Assembly (NCBI GenBank): GCA_947476515.1
Contig: CANJQZ010000036.1
Coordinates: forward strand, 1 to 12,715
Length of the DNA: 12,715 nt
DNA from: Flavobacteriales bacterium
GTDB lineage: Bacteria; Bacteroidota; Bacteroidia; Flavobacteriales_D; Crocinitomicaceae
Direction of reading: 5' to 3'
The notes beneath the pieces were generated by a model. The model did not search any database. It saw only the letters and a program-made list of their open reading frames with translations, and was not told where the DNA came from. The translations under genes and the position numbers were made by a program. This document shows, in pieces, positions 1 to 8,133 of this stretch. The number at the start of each line of letters is the position of its first letter. Within the stretch, counting starts at the first letter, position 1.

Positions 1-914
1 AAGTGGAACTTACCTTATACAATAAAATTGAGCGCCATTACCTAGCGAAACTACCAGGTGAAGAAGATGCGATAATAACAGACACTTCCAAGGTGGTCAA
101 TACGCTGAATTCTCTTTGTATAGAAATGGATGATCGATACGAATTACTTAAAGTAGCAGGTGTTAGAACTATTATTGAATATAATAAAAAATTCATTGAT
201 AGAAGGTTAAACCCTGAAAATGGTCACCGTTACTTGCCATACATCGTCGTGCTCATTGATGAATTTGCTGACTTAATTATGACTGCTGGGAAAGAGGTAG
301 AACACCCAATTGCTAGAATTGCACAATTAGCCAGAGCTATTGGTATTCATCTCATAGTTGCTACTCAAAGGCCTTCCGTAAATGTTATTACAGGAATGAT
401 CAAAGCCAACTTCCCAGCGAGAATCGCTTTTAGAGTATTGTCTAAAATTGACTCCAGAACTATATTAGATGCCTCAGGTGCAGATCAATTGATAGGGCGA
501 GGAGACATGTTGATTTCAACTGGATCAGATATGAAGCGCTTACAATGTGGATTTGTAGACACACCAGAAGTGGAAGACATTTGTAGTTTTATCGGTGAAC
601 AACGCGCTTATCCAGACGCCTTAATTCTTCCGGAATACATTGCTGAAGGTGCCGACGGTGGAGGGGATTTTGACATGAATGAAATTGACACTATGTTTGT
701 CGATTCCGCAAGAATAGTCGTTATGAATCAGCAGGGTTCGGCTAGTTTACTTCAACGAAAACTTAAACTAGGATACAACAGAGCTGGAAGAATTGTAGAT
801 CAATTAGAAGCTATGGGAATTATTGGAGGATTTCAAGGAAGTAAGGCAAGAGATGTCTTGTTTACTGATATAGAAGCTTTAGATGAATTTCTTAGAAATA
901 GAGGCTTAATTTAA
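1..914 (+). CDS. ftsK: DNA translocase FtsK, C-terminal part (5' end cut by window edge)
   Basis: FtsK/SpoIIIE-type motor that pumps double-stranded DNA during chromosome segregation at the division septum. About 303 C-terminal residues are visible; the reading frame is open to the left edge, and the first in-frame GTG (position 3) is an internal valine codon, not a start. The Walker B strand with the IDEF core is at visible residues 81-90, the TQRP motif at 121-124, and the conserved GADQLIGRGDML region at 159-170. A C-terminal winged-helix gamma domain (about 228-285, around QQGSASLLQRKLKLGYNRAG) follows; in the family this domain reads the orienting DNA motifs and contacts XerD. The membrane N-terminus, linker and Walker A lie outside the window. 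The gene ends 56 bases before the next gene, which has its own promoter. The assignment is secure from motif order; the exact paralogue is nearly certain because the gamma domain is present. Confidence 0.96.
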   Translation, partial: VELTLYNKIERHYLAKLPGEEDAIITDTSKVVNTLNSLCIEMDDRYELLKVAGVRTIIEYNKKFIDRRLNPENGHRYLPYIVVLIDEFADLIMTAGKEVEHPIARIAQLARAIGIHLIVATQRPSVNVITGMIKANFPARIAFRVLSKIDSRTILDASGADQLIGRGDMLISTGSDMKRLQCGFVDTPEVEDICSFIGEQRAYPDALILPEYIAEGADGGGDFDMNEIDTMFVDSARIVVMNQQGSASLLQRKLKLGYNRAGRIVDQLEAMGIIGGFQGSKARDVLFTDIEALDEFLRNRGLI

Positions 915-923
915 TCTTTGGGT

Positions 924-954
924 TTTGTAAACTTCTTTATATTCATTAGCTTTG
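924..954 (+). promoter_or_regulatory. Bacteroidota-type promoter of the M14 peptidase gene
   Basis: A TTTG box (924-927) is followed after 19 bases by TAGCTTTG (947-954), a full match to the Bacteroidota -33 TTTG / -7 TAnnTTTG consensus. A transcript would be expected to begin near 958-961, giving a leader of only about 10 bases before the ATG at 971. Box matches and spacing are seen in the sequence; use of the promoter is inferred. Confidence 0.7.
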
Positions 955-970
955 AAAGATAAATGAAGCT

Positions 971-3409
971 ATGTGTAAAGTCCTTTTAATCGTAATAATA
1001 TTCACTTCTTGGTGCACCTTTGCACAGGATGTATTTACACCCGAAAAAATTCTAGGTTATTCTATTGGAAAACAATTTACTCGGCACGATCAAGTAATCC
1101 ATTACTTTAACGAATTATCGAAATCATACCCAAATCAAGTAAAGAAGGTTAGCTATGGTCATACCTATGAAAATAGAGAATTGTTTATTTGTATTCTTGC
1201 CTCCGAAGCGAATTTAAAACGCATTGAAACCATTCGTCAAAACCACATGAATAATGCACCACAAGAAGATGTAGCCCTTGTATGGTTAAGTTATAATGTT
1301 CATGGAAACGAAAGTTCAGGCACGGAAGCTGCCATGCAAACCGCTTATGACTTATTGACTAAAAATAAAAATTTACTCGAAAACACAGTCGTCATTATGG
1401 ACCCATGCCTTAATCCTGATGGAAGAGATCGTTATGTTAACTTTTATTATCAATATGGAAATCAACCTTTTGAGTCCAATAGAATTTCCGCTGAACACAA
1501 TGAACCTTGGCCAGGCGGAAGACCTAATCATTATCTATTCGACTTAAATAGAGATTGGGCATGGTTGACACAAATCGAATCTCAAACAAGAATTCCATTG
1601 TACAATAGTTGGCTCCCTCATGTTCATGTTGATTTTCACGAGCAAGGAATAAATGAACCTTATTATTTTCCTCCTGCAGCAGAACCTTACCACGAAGTGA
1701 TTACAGATTGGCAAAGAGCATTTCAAAAAGATATTGGTAAAAATCACGCTAAATATTTTGACAAAGCGTCTTGGCTCTATTTTTCAAAAGAGATTTTCGA
1801 CCTTCTATATCCAAGTTATGGAGACACCTACCCTACCTATAATGGTTCGATTGGAATGACCTACGAACAAGGCGGAAGCGGCAGGGCTGGTTTGTCAGTT
1901 ATTACCCAAGTCGGTGATACTTTAAGTTTGTTGGATAGAGTAACCCATCATGTTACTACTGGAATTTCAACCGTAGAAGTAAGTTCTGAAAAATCAAAAA
2001 AACTCATCAGTGAATACCAAGCATTTTGCAAGAACAAAAATTATAAATACAAAAGCTATATTCTAGATGGAAATGCTCCCAATATTAGTTCCTTATTAAC
2101 ACTACTGGATCAACATGAAATCAAATATTCTTTCGGAATAGAAAATAGTGCCGTTAAAGGATTTGATTTTGAACAAAGAGCCTCTATCTCATACAAATTG
2201 AAAGCTAATGACATAGTAATTTCCACAAAGCAATTAAAAGGAACTTTGGTTAATGTGCTCTTTGAACCCGTTACCAAATTATCAGATTCATTGACCTATG
2301 ATATTACTGCATGGTCCCTTCCATATGCATATGGAGTTCACGCCATTGCGAGTGAGCAAGAATTACTTGGAAAACTTGGATCTTTATCTAGTAGTGATAA
2401 ATTGGATAAAGCACCTCCCACCTCTTGTTTTGCCTATATTTTACCCTGGAATTCTATGACGCACGCAAGATGTTTGACCGCACTTCAGAAAAACAATTTT
2501 AATGTTTACTTCAATGAGCAAGATTTTGAAATAGAAGGAAAAGTTTTTAAAAAAGGAAGTTTAATTCTTCTCCGAGGAGAAAACAAAAGAAACGATTTTG
2601 ATGAAAAAGTAAAAAGTATTGCGCAACAGTATGGAGTTACTCTTGAAAGCGTGGCATCTGGATTTGTGGATAAGGGATTAGATTTAGGATCTTCAAGTGT
2701 TAAAAAAATAGCCAAACAAAACATTGGTTTATTAATCGGTGAAAATGCTTCCTCCCTGTCAGTTGGTGAAGTTTGGCACTATTTTGAACAAGATTTACAT
2801 CAATCGGTTCAACTTATTTTTGAGGCTGATCTATCAGAAGCTTTAAATTCTTTAGATGTACTATTTATTCCTGAAGGAAGTTTTGATTTTGCTTCAAAAG
2901 AATATCTTGGAACATGGATAGAAAACGGAGGCAAATTAATTGTAATGGGTAATTCTGTTAATTCTTTCACCTCCTTAGAAGGTTACGGAATTAAGTACAA
3001 GGAAAATGCAACTGATACTACTTCCGATTCAAAAGAAATTAATTATGCTCAAAGTGAAAGAGAAGCAATTAGTAACACACTTATTGGAGCAATATACTCT
3101 TGTAATTTAGACAATAGTCACCCACTATGTTTTGGATATTCGGACAAATACTTCACGCTTAAATTGAATGCAGATGTTTACGAACTAAAATCAGAAGATG
3201 TCATTAAGGTGAATGACAAAAATGCTCATATAACAGGATTTGTTGGTGCTAATGTGCGCAGTCAGCAAGAAGGTAGCTTAACCGTTGGTGTACATTCGTA
3301 TGGACAAGGAAGCGTAATCTATTTTATTGATAATCCATTGTTTAGAGGTTTTTGGGAAAATGGAAAACTGCAAATTGCTAACGCGATTTTCTTTGTGAAT
3401 CAAAATTAA
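971..3409 (+). CDS. Secreted M14-family zinc carboxypeptidase-like protein with C-terminal amidotransferase-like domain
   Basis: An 812-residue exported protein. Residues 1-19 form a signal peptide (hydrophobic 4-17, likely cleavage after CTFA/Q). The peptidase M14 domain spans about 30-340. The zinc ligands H111 and E114 (HGNE) and a third histidine, probably H223 in DFHEQG, are present; NPDGR (148-152) and DLNRDW (191-196) fit substrate-binding segments; E299 in MTYEQGG is the likely catalytic glutamate. The active site therefore looks intact. The rest (about 340-812) is not peptidase; residues 586-665 have an alternating strand/helix pattern (IGLLIG, LDVLFIPEG, GGKLIVMG) like class I glutamine-amidotransferase folds that often trail M14 domains in Bacteroidota, with no evident catalytic Cys. 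It probably trims peptides in the periplasm or outside the cell; the substrate is unknown. The ATG at 971 is chosen because it gives the signal peptide and sits just after a strong promoter; the ATG at 963 is in another frame that stops quickly. Confidence 0.87.
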   Translation: MCKVLLIVIIFTSWCTFAQDVFTPEKILGYSIGKQFTRHDQVIHYFNELSKSYPNQVKKVSYGHTYENRELFICILASEANLKRIETIRQNHMNNAPQEDVALVWLSYNVHGNESSGTEAAMQTAYDLLTKNKNLLENTVVIMDPCLNPDGRDRYVNFYYQYGNQPFESNRISAEHNEPWPGGRPNHYLFDLNRDWAWLTQIESQTRIPLYNSWLPHVHVDFHEQGINEPYYFPPAAEPYHEVITDWQRAFQKDIGKNHAKYFDKASWLYFSKEIFDLLYPSYGDTYPTYNGSIGMTYEQGGSGRAGLSVITQVGDTLSLLDRVTHHVTTGISTVEVSSEKSKKLISEYQAFCKNKNYKYKSYILDGNAPNISSLLTLLDQHEIKYSFGIENSAVKGFDFEQRASISYKLKANDIVISTKQLKGTLVNVLFEPVTKLSDSLTYDITAWSLPYAYGVHAIASEQELLGKLGSLSSSDKLDKAPPTSCFAYILPWNSMTHARCLTALQKNNFNVYFNEQDFEIEGKVFKKGSLILLRGENKRNDFDEKVKSIAQQYGVTLESVASGFVDKGLDLGSSSVKKIAKQNIGLLIGENASSLSVGEVWHYFEQDLHQSVQLIFEADLSEALNSLDVLFIPEGSFDFASKEYLGTWIENGGKLIVMGNSVNSFTSLEGYGIKYKENATDTTSDSKEINYAQSEREAISNTLIGAIYSCNLDNSHPLCFGYSDKYFTLKLNADVYELKSEDVIKVNDKNAHITGFVGANVRSQQEGSLTVGVHSYGQGSVIYFIDNPLFRGFWENGKLQIANAIFFVNQN

Positions 3410-3445
3410 TTGATCGCAAAAGAATAATTCTAGCGGTAATTGTAA

Positions 3446-3474
3446 TTTCAATTCCTTTAAAACTTGTATCTTCG
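3446..3474 (+). promoter_or_regulatory. Possible promoter of the two-lipoprotein operon
   Basis: TATCTTCG (3467-3474) differs from TAnnTTTG at one base. The only upstream box is TTTC (3446-3449), 17 bases away, which is a poor -33 match. It lies 49 bases before the ATG at 3524, in the 114-base gap after the M14 gene. No terminator-like hairpin with a T-run was seen in that gap, so readthrough from the M14 gene is also possible. Confidence 0.35.
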
Positions 3475-3523
3475 CTACGCATCTTTTTCTTGCAAAAAAT
3501 ATTTTAAATTTATTTGATTAAAC

Positions 3524-4468
3524 ATGTTCAAAAAATTCAGCTTTATTTTCCTTGTTTTCATTAGTCTATCGCTCATTTATAGTTGTTCAGATGATGCCTC
3601 TAATGGAGAAGCAATTGTATTTAATTCTTCAAAAGACAAGACTTCCTATGTACTTGGTGCCATGAATGCAAAATCAATTGTTAATAGTGGCGCTCAAGAA
3701 TTTACCAATTTGGATATGGTTGAATTATCTGCTGGATTTAATTCAAATTTAAATACATCACCAACAGATGATTGTTTAGCTACATTGCATCTATTATTCG
3801 GGAAAACCTTTCAAGATTTCAATAAAAAATATTTAAAAGAAGGTTCTCGATGCGTTGGAAAGATGGCAGGATACGCTTTTTATTACGATATTAAAAAATT
3901 AGGCGGCTTAGATCTGATCAATTTAAATATGGTTAAAAAAGGTTTTGAAGATTGTCTTTATAAAAGAGATACCATTATCAAAGAAATGGAAATGAAGGAA
4001 ATCATGGGTAAATTCATGGTTGGACTGAATGAAACCAATGGATCAAGAATGATGGCTGCCGCTAAAAAAATAAAAGGTTCTCAAGTATTTCCGAATGGAA
4101 TTGTAATTCAAACCCTTACTGAAGGAACTGGCCCAATGCCGGGATTAACTGATGATGTAAAAGCACATTATATTTTAAAGAGCTCTTTAGGTGATACCCT
4201 ACAAGATTCTCACAAAATGAAAAACAAAGAAAATAAGGCAGAACCTATTGCATTTCAATTAGCAGGAGGTGTCATTCCAGGTTGGACTTTCGCTATTCCA
4301 AAAATGAAAGTTGGAGGAAAGTACATGCTCTATATCCCATGGGAAATGGCGTATGGCGAACAAGAAGGGAGACAATCACTTTGCTTTGAAATTGAATTAA
4401 TTGCCCGTGGTAAGAAAGGGGAATTGGTTAAAGCTGAAGTACCTACAAATACTAATATCCAACAATGA
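3524..4468 (+). CDS. Lipoprotein with FKBP-type peptidyl-prolyl isomerase fold (Mip/FkpA-like)
   Basis: A 314-residue lipoprotein: a lysine-containing N-terminus and hydrophobic stretch end in the lipobox SLIYS-C, with C21 as the lipidated cysteine, so it is membrane-anchored and faces the periplasm or surface. Residues 40-180 resemble the helical FKBP_N dimerisation region of Mip/FkpA, but the motif appears twice (41-77 and 112-146, sharing NLDMV/NLNMV and GF). Residues 190-295 form the FKBP domain: AHY (214-216), VIPGW (250-254), MAYGE (275-279) and CFEIELI (287-293). The usual FD pair after the first strand is replaced by LQ (GDTLQDS, 223-229), and the loop after AYGE is about five residues short, lacking the usual IPPN. 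The fold call is firm; prolyl-isomerase activity is doubtful and a chaperone role is equally possible. Its stop overlaps the next gene's start. Confidence 0.85.
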   Translation: MFKKFSFIFLVFISLSLIYSCSDDASNGEAIVFNSSKDKTSYVLGAMNAKSIVNSGAQEFTNLDMVELSAGFNSNLNTSPTDDCLATLHLLFGKTFQDFNKKYLKEGSRCVGKMAGYAFYYDIKKLGGLDLINLNMVKKGFEDCLYKRDTIIKEMEMKEIMGKFMVGLNETNGSRMMAAAKKIKGSQVFPNGIVIQTLTEGTGPMPGLTDDVKAHYILKSSLGDTLQDSHKMKNKENKAEPIAFQLAGGVIPGWTFAIPKMKVGGKYMLYIPWEMAYGEQEGRQSLCFEIELIARGKKGELVKAEVPTNTNIQQ

Positions 4469-5607
4469 TGAATAAAACCATCTTATTTCTCTCAATTATT
4501 GGCACTTTTTTATTTACAAGTTGTAGTGAAAAGGTAGATTTAATTGGTAATTTCGAAGAAACAGCAGTCGTTTATGGTCTCTTGGATCAAGCGGATACTT
4601 TGCATTATATCAAAATCACAAGAGCTTTTATCGGACCTGGAAGCGCTGTTGATATTGCTCAAATTGATGACTCCAGCTATTTCAATCAAGTAGATGCAAC
4701 CGTGACAGAAGTACTTAACGGCGTTGTCACTAGATCTTGGCAATTAAGAGATACCTTGGTGGACAATAAAGATACCATTGGTTCCTTTTATGCTCCATAT
4801 CAAAAAGTGTATTATTTTAAAACATTGCCAACAAGTTCAACCGAAGCCCAACAAATATCTCCTAATCCAAGCTTAACTTCTTTGCACAAAGACGCTATAT
4901 ACAGATTAAATATTAGCATTAATGGCGGACAATTTGAAGTTAGTGGAGAAACAGCTCTTGTTAAAGGTTTAACGAGTACCGCAACAAGTCAAAATTATAT
5001 GTTCAAATTCGCAAACAATCCAGGTGAATATATCTCAACGGGAGTTACCGCCTCTAATACTGGTTCATCATTTGTGTTGAATGCCCAACTTGATGTAGCA
5101 TTCAATGAGTACATTGGAATGAATAAAACCAGTAAATCATTCAATTGGAACATCGGTGAAATAAATGTGACTCCCAATTCAAGTAAGACCTTCACAGCAC
5201 TTGGACAAACTTTCTACAATCTAATGAAGAGTAATGTTACCAATGACCCATCGATTACAAGAAGAACTTTCAATGGGATTCGCATTACTTTTACAGGTGG
5301 AGCTGAAGAATTATATAACTACATGGTTGTAAACTCTCCTAGTAGTTCCTTAGCACAGACAAAACCTAGTTACACCAATTTAAGCGTTACCAACAACAAG
5401 AAGGTAGTGGGGATTTTCTCGTCAAGACAAACCTTTAGTATTTTCAAACCTTTTTTCACATCGGCTCAACAAGCTTATATAAGAGCCATTGACAAGAAAA
5501 GTACAAAAGAATTATGCACGGGACCAATCACTGGTTTTTTACTTTTCTGTTCAGATCACCCAGGTGATAATGTAATTGGACAAGAGGAAGCATTTGCATG
5601 CCCTTGA
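4465..5607 (+). CDS. Predicted lipoprotein of unassigned function, possibly DUF4249-like
   Basis: A 380-residue predicted lipoprotein with a short hydrophobic N-terminus and lipobox LFTS-C (C20). Two tandem ATGs are available: 4465 overlaps the upstream stop by four bases (ATGA), and 4468 overlaps it by one, so translation is probably coupled to the FKBP lipoprotein. After the anchor the protein is rich in beta strand, Thr, Ser and Asn. It starts with a motif of the type ETAVVYGLL-DTLHYIKITRAF (32-55), has a block LAQTKPSYTNLSV...GIFSSR (297-321), and ends with three cysteines, C351, C362 and C379. The opening resembles DUF4249-type Bacteroidota lipoproteins, but I cannot confirm the family from sequence alone. 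No catalytic motif was recognised. The tight pairing suggests a function shared with the FKBP lipoprotein in the envelope; that is inference. Confidence 0.75.
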   Translation: MMNKTILFLSIIGTFLFTSCSEKVDLIGNFEETAVVYGLLDQADTLHYIKITRAFIGPGSAVDIAQIDDSSYFNQVDATVTEVLNGVVTRSWQLRDTLVDNKDTIGSFYAPYQKVYYFKTLPTSSTEAQQISPNPSLTSLHKDAIYRLNISINGGQFEVSGETALVKGLTSTATSQNYMFKFANNPGEYISTGVTASNTGSSFVLNAQLDVAFNEYIGMNKTSKSFNWNIGEINVTPNSSKTFTALGQTFYNLMKSNVTNDPSITRRTFNGIRITFTGGAEELYNYMVVNSPSSSLAQTKPSYTNLSVTNNKKVVGIFSSRQTFSIFKPFFTSAQQAYIRAIDKKSTKELCTGPITGFLLFCSDHPGDNVIGQEEAFACP

Positions 5608-5649
5608 TATATTATTCTATTTTAACCATTAATTTGGTTGTTACTTCTC

Positions 5650-8133
5650 ATGACTGAACGGACTACATTATTTGTTGACGTAATTCTTCCCGTACCGATT
5701 CATCAGGTATTCACTTATCGCGTACCCTTCGAATTAAATGAGGTAGTTTCCTTTGGACTTAGAATTATTGTTCCTTTTGGGAAAAATAAGAAATTGACAG
5801 GGATTATTACCTCTGTTCATACTGATGCACCAGTGGCATACCAGGCAAAATATCTTGAAATCATTTTGGACGAAAACCCGATAATCACCTCCAAACAATT
5901 TGAATTCTGGAAATGGATAGCGCGTTATTATATGGCTCCAATTGGTGATGTTATGAATGCAGCATTGCCAGCTAATTTTAAATTGGCTAGTGAAACTAAA
6001 GTAGTAATTCATCCAGATTATGATGCCCAATACCAAGCTTTAACTTCGAGAGAACAAGAACTGGTAGAAATTGTAGAAACAAGAGGGAATATTGACCTAA
6101 AAGAATTGTCGGAAATATTAAACATTAAGCAAATTCAACCGCTGATTAAAGGCTTAATTGATAAAAGGATTATTGCAACGCAAGAAGAAATTAATCAACG
6201 GTACAATCCAAAAACAATCAGTTGTATTCGCCTTAACACAGCCTATTTAGAAGATGCTGTATTAAATAATTTCATTCAACAATTAGAACAAAAAAATACG
6301 GGGCAGAAACAATTAAAGGCAATTCTACAATTAATTCAGAGTGCTATTGCAATAGGTGGAATGCACCTGCCAGTTTCCAAACAAGAACTAATTTCAAAAG
6401 ACATTAGTGCTTCAGCACTTTCTACTCTAGAAAAAAATGGAGTGGTCGTTTTTGAAAAAATACAAATCGATCGTCTGGGAGCCAATGAAAAAGACCAAAG
6501 TGAATTTAAGGCTTTGACAAAAATTCAGCAAACAGCTTTGACAGAAATTGAAGAATCTTTCCTGGAGAAATCAACGACTTTGTTACATGGTGTCACTGGA
6601 TCGGGTAAGACTGAGATATATGTTCAATTAATTCAATCCTATTTAGATTTAGGCAAACAAGTACTATTTCTATTACCTGAAATCGCTTTAACCACTCAAC
6701 TAATTCAGCGCTTATCGATTTATTTTGGAGATCAAATTGGAGTTTACCATTCGAAATTTAATCAAAACGAAAGAGTTGAAATTTGGAATAAAGTACTCGC
6801 GAATGACCCACAGCAATACCGATTAATTATTGGAGCGAGGTCTGCAGTATTTCTTCCATATCAAGATCTAGGACTTATCATTGTGGATGAAGAACATGAA
6901 AGTTCCTTCAAACAATACGATCCATCGCCAAGATACAATGCAAGAGACGCAGCATTAATTCTAGCGAATCTACATAAGGGAAAAACACTACTTGGATCTG
7001 CAACGCCAAGTATGGAAACTTTTTATAATGCTAAGCAAGGCAAATACGCTTTGGTGAGCTTAAGCGAAAGATACAAAGGGCTACAATTGCCAGAAGTACT
7101 CGTGGCAGATCTTAAAAAAGAACGCCAAATGAAGCAAATGCAATCCCATTTCTCAGCCCTGCTGATGGATGAAATTGTGCTGGCACTGAGTAAAAAAGAA
7201 CAGGTGATTTTGTTTCAAAACAGACGCGGGTATACCCCATTATGGTCCTGTGAAATTTGTTCATGGACCCCAAAATGTACGAATTGTGATGTTTCACTGA
7301 CCTACCACAAATTCAGTAACATGCTTAAATGTCATTACTGTAGTTATGTCACTGCTCCAATGGGTTCTTGTCATGCATGTGGGAGTAACCGACTTAAAAT
7401 GCTTGGTTTTGGGACAGAAAAAATTGAAGATGATTTGGGATTATTATTACCTAATGCAGTAATAAAACGCATGGATCTCGATACTACAAGGTCAAAAAAT
7501 GCTTACGCAGAAATCATTAATGAATTTGAAGAAAGAAAAATAGATATTCTAATTGGGACGCAAATGCTATCAAAAGGACTAGATTTTGATAATGTCACTC
7601 TTGTTGGAATATTAGATGCTGACATGCTGTTAAACAGACCAGATTTCAGGGCTTATGAACGCTCCTTTCAATTGATGACTCAGGTAGCTGGGAGAGCAGG
7701 AAGAAAAGAGAAAAGAGGTAAAGTGGTATTACAAACAGGTCAACCAGACCATTGGATTATCAAAAAAGTAATAGAACATAATTATATAGGTTTTTACGAT
7801 AATGAAATCATTGAAAGATCAAATTTTTATTATCCTCCTTTCTATAAAATGTTGATTATTACTTTAAAACATGCGTCTGAATCGACCTTAAATGCTGCTG
7901 CTCAAAACTTTGGCTCTGCTTTAAAAGATGTTTTTAAAGAGCGCGTATTGGGGCCAGATTTTCCGATTATCAAAAAAATACAAAATTTATATCTCAAGGA
8001 AATCAAATTGAAATATGAAAAATCTCTTTCTGATACAAAAGTAAAAGAGCGCCTAGCGGCGCTCTTATCTGAATTTTATGCACAATCCGCTCACAAAAGT
8101 GTTCGCGTTGTAATTGATGTAGATCCTATTTAA
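5650..8133 (+). CDS. priA: Primosomal protein N' (replication restart helicase PriA)
   Basis: An 827-residue PriA, the 3'-5' helicase that recognises stalled forks and reloads the replisome. In order: N-terminal 3'-OH-binding domain (about 1-100, beginning FVDVILPVPIHQVFTY), winged helix (about 105-185), helicase lobe 1 with Walker A GVTGSGKT (314-321) and DEEH box (413-416), a zinc-binding insert with all eight cysteines (C534, C537, C543, C546, C561, C564, C574, C577), lobe 2 with motif VI QVAGRAGR (678-685), and the C-terminal domain. Every hallmark is intact. The ATG at 5650 is preferred to an in-frame TTG at 5638, since the conserved N-terminus begins just after it. The gene starts 42 bases after the lipoprotein gene with no clear promoter or terminator between, so cotranscription is possible. 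The TAA stop (8131-8133) overlaps the stop of the convergent sigma-factor gene. Confidence 0.97.
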   Translation: MTERTTLFVDVILPVPIHQVFTYRVPFELNEVVSFGLRIIVPFGKNKKLTGIITSVHTDAPVAYQAKYLEIILDENPIITSKQFEFWKWIARYYMAPIGDVMNAALPANFKLASETKVVIHPDYDAQYQALTSREQELVEIVETRGNIDLKELSEILNIKQIQPLIKGLIDKRIIATQEEINQRYNPKTISCIRLNTAYLEDAVLNNFIQQLEQKNTGQKQLKAILQLIQSAIAIGGMHLPVSKQELISKDISASALSTLEKNGVVVFEKIQIDRLGANEKDQSEFKALTKIQQTALTEIEESFLEKSTTLLHGVTGSGKTEIYVQLIQSYLDLGKQVLFLLPEIALTTQLIQRLSIYFGDQIGVYHSKFNQNERVEIWNKVLANDPQQYRLIIGARSAVFLPYQDLGLIIVDEEHESSFKQYDPSPRYNARDAALILANLHKGKTLLGSATPSMETFYNAKQGKYALVSLSERYKGLQLPEVLVADLKKERQMKQMQSHFSALLMDEIVLALSKKEQVILFQNRRGYTPLWSCEICSWTPKCTNCDVSLTYHKFSNMLKCHYCSYVTAPMGSCHACGSNRLKMLGFGTEKIEDDLGLLLPNAVIKRMDLDTTRSKNAYAEIINEFEERKIDILIGTQMLSKGLDFDNVTLVGILDADMLLNRPDFRAYERSFQLMTQVAGRAGRKEKRGKVVLQTGQPDHWIIKKVIEHNYIGFYDNEIIERSNFYYPPFYKMLIITLKHASESTLNAAAQNFGSALKDVFKERVLGPDFPIIKKIQNLYLKEIKLKYEKSLSDTKVKERLAALLSEFYAQSAHKSVRVVIDVDPI
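8037..8066 (-). terminator. Probable rho-independent terminator of the sigma-factor gene, lying inside priA
   Basis: Perfect inverted repeat AAGAGCGCC (8045-8053) and GGCGCTCTT (8058-8066) with a four-base loop. Read on the minus strand the stem is followed at once by TTACTTTTG, a T-rich tract, 64 bases after the sigma-factor stop. On the plus strand the stem is followed by ATCTGAATTTT, a weaker tract, and still lies within priA codons. The stem is strikingly GC-rich for this AT-rich DNA. Structure is seen; terminator function is inferred. Confidence 0.62.

Noticed and set aside
3438..3453. AATTG/CAATT inverted repeat after the M14 gene as a terminator
   Set aside because: Five A/T-rich pairs without a following T-run; too weak.
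5638..5650. TTG at 5638 as the priA start
   Set aside because: The in-frame ATG at 5650 directly precedes the conserved PriA N-terminus, so the extra four residues are not needed.
5734..6036. 100-residue minus-strand open frame inside priA
   Set aside because: Shadow of the PriA coding frame with a composition unlike a real protein and no promoter.
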